Positions 57,916-64,000 of a stretch of DNA of 64,000 nt are shown one piece after another. This DNA comes from Vibrio maritimus. Its GTDB lineage: Bacteria > Pseudomonadota > Gammaproteobacteria > Enterobacterales > Vibrionaceae. The position numbers were made by a program, and so were the translations under genes. The stretch lies in contig JYJJ01000006.1 in the NCBI GenBank assembly GCA_003263775.1, positions 1 to 64,000 on the forward strand, written 5' to 3'. How positions within the stretch are numbered: position 1 is the stretch's first letter; every line of letters starts with the position of its first letter. The notes under the pieces were generated by a model. It was not told the origin of the DNA. It worked only from the letters and a program-made list of their open reading frames with translations, and searched no databases.

Positions 57916-60103
57916 ACACTTTAGTGAGAAAGGGTCTTCCCCTCACCACACTGGCCATCTTGGTTCACAGTGCCGCTTACGCTTCACCAAAATCAGACCT
58001 AGAAACGGTGATTGTAACGGGCTCAAAGATCCAAAGCACGATCGCGGATTCCGCAACAACCATGTGGGTGATCGATCAAAAAGAACTCGAAAAGCAGATC
58101 AATGCGGGCGCTGACTTAAAAGGAGCTCTCGGAAGACTGATTCCAGGTTTTGACTTTGGCAGTGGAAGTCGTACTAACTACTCACAGAATCTACGTGGGC
58201 GCTCAGCGCTGGTGATGATTGATGGCGTGTCGCTGAACTCAACGCGTGAGATCAGCCGCCAATTCGATAGTATTAACCCATTTAACATCGAGCGTGTTGA
58301 GGTGTTATCGGGTGCGACTGCATTATTTGGCGCGGGTGCATCGGGCGGTATCATCAATATCATTACCAAAAAAGGCGAGTCTGGAGAGTTAGGCGTTGAG
58401 GCTCGTATTGGCGGTGTGTCTGGATTCAACAGTAGTGAAGATCTTACCAAGCAGGCCGCAGTGGCCATTTCCGGTGGTAATGACACGGTGGCAGGCCGCC
58501 TTTCGGTTGCTTATGAGGGGAAAGGTGCTGCGTTTGATGGTGATGGCAACATGATTATGCCCGACATAACGCAAACAGATATGCAGTTCAACGATGCTGT
58601 TGATGTGATGGGTAATCTAGAGTTTCACTTTGATGAGCAACAGTCACTATCTCTTACGGCACAATATTATGACAGTCAGCAAGATACTGAGTATGGCGCG
58701 TATTTAGGCCTAATCTGGCGGGCATTATGGGCTTTCCTGAGTTCATTGAAATTCGAAAAGGTTTGAAGCTTGACGAACAGCCGTCAACAAAACGGTCCTT
58801 CGTGAATGCCCAGTACAAGCATGATGATGTGCTGTCTCATGCGCTGCTGGCGCAATTCTACTACCGCAGCGAAGAGCTAGGTTTTTTTCCATTCCCAGAT
58901 ACTCGAACACCTATGTATGGTGCTTCTCAGCAAGACACCAGCATTTTTGGTGGCAAGTTAATGCTACAAAAAGAGTGGCAAGACGTGTCACTAAATTACG
59001 GGGGCGAGTACGCATCTGAGACATTTAGTGCAAAACAGCGTGTGTTTGATCTTGCAACCGCCATGGCTTCGGGGGCGATGACGTTTGAAAAACTGCGCGA
59101 GCATCAGCGTTATCCGGATATCGATACTCAAAATGCGGCACTGTTCGCTCAAGCTAACTGGCGTGTAGCACCAGATTGGTTGTTAACCGGTGGGGTTCGC
59201 TATCAACAAACGCATTATGACGTTAGCGATTTTGTTGGTTTGTCACAACAAGAGTACGTGGCTCAGGGGCTTATCTCAGGTGCGGATGCAATACCTGGTG
59301 GCAGCTCGTCAACGGATGTTTGGCTATTCAATGCAGGTGGCGTTTATGACTTGTCAGATAGCCAACAGTTGTGGGCGAACTTTAGCCAAGGCTTCAATGT
59401 GCCAGACCCAGCAAAAGTTTATGGTAAAGGGACGTACGATTATACCTCTAATCCAGGACGAGCGACCTTGGTCAACAGTGTCAATATTAACAACACACCA
59501 CTGCCGGGAGTGAAAACCAATTCGATTGAATTGGGTTGGCGCGCTGCAGGAGAGAGCTATCAGACTCAGGTCGCAGGGTATTACTCGTTGTCGGACAAGA
59601 CTCAGAAGATCAATACCAGTGATATGACCTTAGACGTCGGCAATGAAGAGAGCCGTATTTATGGTATCGAAGGTCAGTTTGATTACTACTTCACCCAAAA
59701 CATTTATGCCGGTATTCAAGGGCAATGGATTCGCAGTGAAGAGAAAAACCAAGGTTCGTGGCAAGACATGTCAGTTCAGTTTGCTAGTCCGTCGAGTGCA
59801 GTGACGAGAGTTGGCTACGACAATCTGAACTATGGTGCTGAGCTGTACTTGCAATCTTTGGCAGATTACGAGGATGCGGATAACAACAAGCTGGATGGGT
59901 ACCATTTGGCAGGCTTAACGGGGTACTACGCACTGCCGGTGGGCCAAATTAACTTTGGTATTGAGAACCTATTTAACACGGTTTACGAAACGATTTGGAG
60001 TCAGCGTGCTCAGGTACTATACGGAACGATTTCTGCTCCAGAACTTTTCCGTTACAACGGTCAAGGCCGCACTTTTGCACTGAGCTATAGCGCGGAGTTT
60101 TAA
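57912..60103 (+). CDS. iutA: IutA, ferric-aerobactin TonB-dependent receptor (frameshift)
   Basis: About 730 residues repaired. Signal peptide 1-24 (..AAYASPKSD), TonB-box-like ETVIVTG, plug domain (LGRLIPGFDFGSGSRTNYSQ; LRGRSALVMIDGVSLNSTRE; NIERVEVLSGATALFGAGASGGIINIITKKG), 22-strand barrel ending in FALSYSAEF. Many segments match E. coli IutA (SGGNDTVAGRLSVAYEG; QQLWANFSQGFNVPDPAK). The frame breaks at about 58710 (C missing; repaired LGPNLAGIMGFPEFI). It directly follows the exporter and precedes an ABC-ATPase remnant. Confidence 0.93.
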
Positions 60104-60108
60104 CCGTC

Positions 60109-60252
60109 ATGTCGCTACAGTTCTTCAATCTCACCCTCGACATTCAGGGTAAAACTTTACTGAGCGACACTCGTGGCGCCTTCCCTATAGGGGAGGTGGC
60201 CGCATTGGTCAGTCTACATGGCTATAGAAAAAATTATTATGCACGATCTTAA
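60109..60252 (+). pseudogene. Truncated ABC-transporter ATPase remnant
   Basis: A 47-codon ORF starting 5 bases after iutA. Its first 34 residues read MSLQFFNLTLDIQGKTLLSD..RGAFPIGEVAALV, the usual beta-strand run up to the Walker A loop of FhuC/VatC-type iron-siderophore ATPases. At the point where GxNGxGKST should follow, the sequence changes to an unrelated SLHGYRKNYYARS and stops inside the nitroreductase gene. So the Walker A and everything beyond are gone. Vibrio aerobactin loci I recall (vatCDB/matCDB) carry such a gene near iutA. A short peptide of other function cannot be excluded. Confidence 0.6.
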
Positions 60253-60835
60253 CTCCCTCTATCAGCGCGTTTCTTATCATGTTCATGAGATGCGCAAACC
60301 TGCGCCCGATAAGGCGCAAATGCAAGCTATATTGCAAGCGGCGATGAGTACTCCGGACCATGGTCGGCTACGTCCGTGGCATTTTCTGGTCGTTGAAGGT
60401 GACGCCATTATCACTCTAGTAGGTCATTTACGAGATGCTTGGCTAAGCCATGACACTAAAGTAACACCCACGCAAGCGAACCGATTAGCAGACTATCTTA
60501 GTAACGCACCTAGCTTGGTGTTGATCTCCGCTCGCGTTCAAACACACAAGGAAGTGAGTCAACAAGATCAGATCCTATCCGCGGCGGCCGCGTGTCAAAT
60601 GACACTATTGGCAGCGGATCGTATGGGTTTTGGCGGTGTGTGGTATTCCACAGATGCGGTTGAATTGCCGGGTGTGCGTGAAATTCTCGGTCTTGGCAGT
60701 GAGCATCATCCAGTTGGTTTTATGGTCTTTGGTACGCCGATTGAAATGCGTCAGAAGCCAAGAGCGAACATGAGCCAATATACCCAAGTTTGGCAAGCGC
60801 CTAATCAGTTAAGTCCATGGATGACGGAGAAGTAA
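60218..60835 (+). CDS. Nitroreductase family protein (YdjA-like)
   Basis: FMN-type oxidoreductase of about 198-205 residues. Start ATG 60218 or 60239; neither has a good ribosome site at normal spacing, which suggests coupling to the remnant ORF it overlaps. Family features: MSTPDHGRLRPWHFLVVEGDA, SAAAACQMTLLAADRMGFGGVW, VGFMVFGTPIEMRQKPR. YdjA-type enzymes reduce nitro compounds or enones; here, between iutA and iucA, a role in siderophore reduction or maturation is possible but unproven. Stop and iucA start are one base apart. Confidence 0.85.
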   Translation: MAIEKIIMHDLNSLYQRVSYHVHEMRKPAPDKAQMQAILQAAMSTPDHGRLRPWHFLVVEGDAIITLVGHLRDAWLSHDTKVTPTQANRLADYLSNAPSLVLISARVQTHKEVSQQDQILSAAAACQMTLLAADRMGFGGVWYSTDAVELPGVREILGLGSEHHPVGFMVFGTPIEMRQKPRANMSQYTQVWQAPNQLSPWMTEK

Positions 60836-60836
60836 A

Positions 60837-62840
60837 ATGGCACATTCATTAAGTTTTCAATCGTTTTTTAACAGTCTTTTTGTTGATATGGATGGCCTGT
60901 TTATTAAAGCAGAGGTCATCGAGGCCGATATTGCGGGTAAACCGCGAAAATGCGTGTGTTTCTCACTATCGAACGGCGCGCTGTGGCTACCCTTAAGTTA
61001 CGTCTCTACCAATGGTCGTCACCGATATACGAATGAAATCTACCACGTTAATGATGGCTCAGTCTCTGAGGCATCCTTTCCTATTGCCGTCGATCTTGTG
61101 CTTGGGGCCTTCGAGATAGAAAGCTCACAAAAGCGCGATCGCCTACTTCAACGTATTGGCGATTCCAATGACTATATTCAACGAGCGTCAATGCACAAGG
61201 CAAGACATGGCTCGGTAGCCGCGCCAGCCCGATTTATTGAATCTGAGCAAGCGCTTGTAGGTGGACACAGTATGCATCCTAGTCCGAAAAGTTGCGCGCC
61301 ACTGTCTCACAGCGAACAGGCAGACTTCTTACCTGAATTTGAAGCCGAGTTTGCAATAGAGTGGTTTGCGGTAGAGAAACATCAGCTTGTGGGCGAGGCG
61401 CAGGTTGAGACTTTTGAGCATCATTTGCAAACCTTGTTTGAATTATCAATACCAGAAGAAAGCCGAACTATTATTGCAGATGACTATCTGCCTTACCCCA
61501 TGCATCCTTTGCAGGCAAAGGTTTGGCGATTATCTCTAGATGCGGAAGAGCTTGCAGATAATGTTATTGATTTGCAGCTGCAAAGTGGCGGTTGGCAGGC
61601 GACATCGTCTAGTCGCGCTATCTACCACCCTGATATGCCTTGGATGTTGAAGGTTTCACTACCAATTAAATTGACCAACTCGCTGCGCCTTTTAACACCT
61701 AAAGAGTCAAAACGTGGCACGCTATTTAGTCGGTTACTTGGTCATGAAGCTGGTCAAGAACTTGTTCAAAGGCTGCCAAGTACCACGTTTATTGAAGAGC
61801 CAGCATGGACAACTATTTGCTCGAAGCAAGGACAGGAGCTTGATCTGCCACTAGTGAGTTTTCGTGATAATCCGTTTTTCACATCCCGCTCTGAGCATGA
61901 AGCGGGTGAACATGAAATCCACGCTCATGACAAAACCAAGGGACATCACCTTCTAGCGACGGCAAACCAGACCTGTGTCGGACAAAGTGAGCCTCAAGCT
62001 GTTAGCTGGGTTAAGCAGGTCGCAGCAGCGCAATCAATTAACATAGAAGAAGCCGCCTGTTTATGGATAGGGCAGTTTATGCAGCATGTGATGGCGCCAC
62101 TGTGTGTCGCTCGCAGCGACTATGGCCTGATCCTTCTCGCTCACCAGCAAAATATTGTACTAAGAATTGAGGATGGTCTGCCGATTGGCATGATGTACCG
62201 CGATTGTCAGGGAAGTGGTATTACTGAGCTTGCATTGCAGCGCTTTGCGTCGGTGTTTGAACATGTTGATCCTGAATATTTTATGCCGAGTGAGCAAGTA
62301 AACCCGTACCTTGCGTATTATCTTATCGGTAATTCTTTGATGAACACGGTGTCTGCGATTGCGGCTGGTGGTTTAGCAACAGAAGAAAAATTGTATGAGG
62401 TGTGCCGAGAGCACTTAGCTCGATTGGCGGCCGCTCATCCTCTGGATCCTTCTTTCTATGATTATTTGCTGAATTCTCCGACTCTACGCTGGAAACGAAA
62501 CTTCTTGTGCTTCTTGGAAGAAAATAATGAAGCCACACTATCGAACCCTGCTGAAATTTATCGTGACATTGCTAACCCGCTATTAGGGCGAAACCTGCCC
62601 TTGTGTACCAAACCGCTGCCAGATGACACATACATTAGCGTTTATCCAATTAAGCACAATGAGTGGTCATTAGTATCCAACTCGATTGAGCGTGGCCGCG
62701 TTACTGCCGAGCATTGCGACGATTTAGTGATGGTTAAGATAGCAGCAAAAGAAAGTTTGGTGTGGTGGTCTGCCATCGAGCATGTTTTTTATCATTTCGA
62801 TGTGGCGCTGGTTCAGTGCCAGATGCGCCCTCATTCATGA
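60837..62840 (+). CDS. iucA: IucA, N-acetyl-N-hydroxylysine:citrate ligase (NIS synthetase)
   Basis: IucA/IucC-family synthetase; recognisable IucA up to about residue 585. Motifs: HSMHPSPKSCAPLSHSEQ, YPMHPLQAKVWRL, WQATSSSRAIYHPDMPWML, LTNSLRLLTPKESKRGT, LILLAHQQNIVLRIEDGLPI, MMYRDCQGSG. It performs the first condensation in aerobactin synthesis. The open frame is 667 residues against about 574 in E. coli: the last 70 or so (ISVYPIKHNEWSLVSNSIER..) read as the N-terminus of IucB, with no stop in between. Either a real IucA-IucB fusion or two hidden indels around an ATGA at 62623. Confidence 0.9.
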   Translation: MAHSLSFQSFFNSLFVDMDGLFIKAEVIEADIAGKPRKCVCFSLSNGALWLPLSYVSTNGRHRYTNEIYHVNDGSVSEASFPIAVDLVLGAFEIESSQKRDRLLQRIGDSNDYIQRASMHKARHGSVAAPARFIESEQALVGGHSMHPSPKSCAPLSHSEQADFLPEFEAEFAIEWFAVEKHQLVGEAQVETFEHHLQTLFELSIPEESRTIIADDYLPYPMHPLQAKVWRLSLDAEELADNVIDLQLQSGGWQATSSSRAIYHPDMPWMLKVSLPIKLTNSLRLLTPKESKRGTLFSRLLGHEAGQELVQRLPSTTFIEEPAWTTICSKQGQELDLPLVSFRDNPFFTSRSEHEAGEHEIHAHDKTKGHHLLATANQTCVGQSEPQAVSWVKQVAAAQSINIEEAACLWIGQFMQHVMAPLCVARSDYGLILLAHQQNIVLRIEDGLPIGMMYRDCQGSGITELALQRFASVFEHVDPEYFMPSEQVNPYLAYYLIGNSLMNTVSAIAAGGLATEEKLYEVCREHLARLAAAHPLDPSFYDYLLNSPTLRWKRNFLCFLEENNEATLSNPAEIYRDIANPLLGRNLPLCTKPLPDDTYISVYPIKHNEWSLVSNSIERGRVTAEHCDDLVMVKIAAKESLVWWSAIEHVFYHFDVALVQCQMRPHS

Positions 62841-63556
62841 GTCACGTTTTGGAAGATAAAAACCTGCTTAGTCGTTCAGCATTTCTTCAGCATGCGCCGA
62901 TTTGGCACCGCCCAGACAGTAAGCCAGATAGGCAAATAGAGCAGCGAACTGAGCATGGAATTCAATATCCAACACGTCCAATAAAGCCAGAAGACGTGTT
63001 CTATCAACGGTACCTCTATCGAGAGAAGCGAGTAGTGTCTTTTAGAAAAGCGCAGCTTCCAAGGGATCTTAATGGGTTCAATCGCTGGCATAACGACCCA
63101 GCAATTGCGCCGGTTTGGGAACTCAGTGGTTCCAAAACGTCTCATCAGCAGTACTTGAGCAAGATGGAAAGCGACCCTCATCAGTTCCCGGTTATTGGTG
63201 AGTTTGATGGTATTCCCTTTGGTTACTTTGAGGTTTATTGGACGGCGGAAGATCGACTTGGGCCATTCTATGATGTTGATAAGTTTGACCGCGGGGTTCA
63301 TATGCTTTCAGCGAATGCTCGTTTTCGCGGCTGGCGTTACTTCTCTGCTTGGTCGCGAAGCATCGTGCACTATTGCTTTTTGGCGGATCTCAACACTCAA
63401 CATGTGATGGGTGAACCTCGTGCAGATAATAAAAAAGTGTTGGCACTGACAGAGCGAATAGGATTTGAACACCTTTTAGATTTTGATTTTCCACACAAAA
63501 GAGCAGCGATGCTGCAATGTCGACGACAGCGCTTCTTTGATGCTTATGCCATTTAA
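62623..63556 (+). CDS. iucB: IucB, N6-hydroxylysine O/N-acetyltransferase (frameshift, start unclear)
   Basis: GNAT acetyltransferase, about 310 residues including the N-terminal part in the iucA frame. The core matches IucB: NGFNRWHNDPAIAPVWELSGS, FPVIGEFDGIPFGYFEVYWTAEDRLG, FDRGVHMLSANARFRGW, GEPRADNKKVLALTERIGFEHLLDFDFPHKRAAML. It acetylates N6-hydroxylysine. The frame breaks at 62816 (G missing; repaired VALVQVPDAPSFMSHVLE). The start is not clear: ATG 62623 is possible only if another base is missing just after; otherwise the protein is fused to IucA. Confidence 0.85.
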
Positions 63557-63595
63557 GTGGATAAGAGAACACATATCAGGCTAGGAAAAAATACA

Positions 63596-64000
63596 ATGAA
63601 AACAGTTGATTTTGATTTAGTTGGAGTGGGCATTGGTCCTTTCAACTTGAGTATCGCAGCGCTTGCTGCACCCAAGACAGAGTTAAAAAGCCAATTTTAT
63701 GAACGCAAATCGGAGTTCGCTTGGCATCCAGGTCTATTGCTCAATCACGCCAAGATGCAAACCTCCTTTTTGAAGGACTTGGTTACGGCCGTAGACCCTA
63801 CCAGCCCCTACACGTTTATGAACTACTTGGTGAAAAATCAGAAATTCTATCCATTCACCGCGCGTGGTGATTTTATGATATCGAGGTTAGAGTTTTCCGA
63901 CTATATGGCATGGACAGCTAAGCAGCTCCCGAACACCCAATTCGCCACCGACGTAAGTGAGGTGTGCTTTGCCGATGATCACTTTGTGATTACTGCAAAT
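63596..64000 (+). CDS. iucD: IucD, lysine N6-hydroxylase (partial, runs off the window)
   Basis: First 135 residues of a flavin monooxygenase. FAD motif VGVGIGPFNLSIAALA and the family segment FAWHPGLLLNHAKMQTSFLKDLVTAVDPTSPYTFMNYL identify lysine/ornithine N-hydroxylases; context makes it IucD, which makes N6-hydroxylysine, the first aerobactin step. ATG 63596 follows ctAGGAaaaaat. It starts 39 bases after iucB. Confidence 0.92.
   Translation, partial: MKTVDFDLVGVGIGPFNLSIAALAAPKTELKSQFYERKSEFAWHPGLLLNHAKMQTSFLKDLVTAVDPTSPYTFMNYLVKNQKFYPFTARGDFMISRLEFSDYMAWTAKQLPNTQFATDVSEVCFADDHFVITAN

Noticed and set aside
200..62840. Frame slips as programmed ribosomal frameshifting
   Set aside because: Too many, in unrelated families that never use it, without slippery heptamers or downstream structures, and almost all in one direction.
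1..64000. CRISPR arrays, tRNA/rRNA genes, insertion sequences, prophage genes
   Set aside because: No repeat-spacer series, no tRNA-like cloverleaf or rRNA sequence and no transposase or integrase frame was seen.

Overview
The window looks like part of a Vibrio genome, probably an accessory-rich stretch of the second chromosome. This is inferred from gene order and protein resemblance (divergent malT / malP-malQ-glgB, a KdgM/KdgF/KduD uronate locus, an aerobactin locus); no search was run. A dominant caveat: at least 17 otherwise intact-looking genes are broken by 24 reading-frame slips. 23 are explained by one missing base in a short run and one by one extra T. This looks more like uncorrected sequencing or assembly indels than decay, so I annotate the repaired spans and say where each frame breaks.

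Layout. (1) 99-6687: a PotABCD-type ABC importer split around an ornithine-cyclodeaminase-family reductase and a DapA-family lyase that resembles pyrroline-4-hydroxy-2-carboxylate deaminase; best guess is uptake and catabolism of hydroxyproline or a related imino acid. (2) 6827-17307: maltodextrin/glycogen block, malT facing malP-malQ, then glgB, with two near-perfect CRP sites between malT and malP. (3) 17384-23625: TetR, LysE-type exporter with an AraC regulator, a VOC protein, an mdtL-yidZ pair and a HAD phosphatase. (4) 24009-28629: a five-gene cassette that I cannot match to a described system: two paralogous multi-spanning membrane proteins (one with a secreted lipocalin-like head), an outer-membrane barrel, a secreted chalcone-isomerase-like protein and an epoxide-hydrolase-like enzyme. 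It sits behind two tandem 12-bp palindromes. (5) 28769-33314: two unknown envelope proteins, a LysR next to an old-yellow-enzyme, and an S66 peptidase.

(6) 33434-53014: a large unsaturated-uronate utilisation locus. It holds secreted lyase candidates (41233 and 43441), a KdgM porin, two near-duplicate divergent sodium symporters, a cytoplasmic heparinase-II/III-fold lyase, UxaC, an IclR/KdgR-type regulator, KduD, YgjV, KdgF and an RpiB-type isomerase of the DhuI kind. A shared TGAAAC-N4-TTT operator-like motif occurs before several of these. A chemoreceptor, a DnaQ-fold exonuclease and a CBS/DUF294 protein lie inside it. (7) 53308-54700: a LysM protein ending in a hydrophobic hairpin, followed by an overlapping small membrane protein; this is a candidate membrane-targeting toxin and immunity pair. 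(8) 54761-64000: an aerobactin locus arranged as a divergon around one Fur box: iucC on the minus strand; MFS exporter, iutA, a truncated ABC-ATPase remnant, a nitroreductase, iucA, iucB and the start of iucD on the plus strand.
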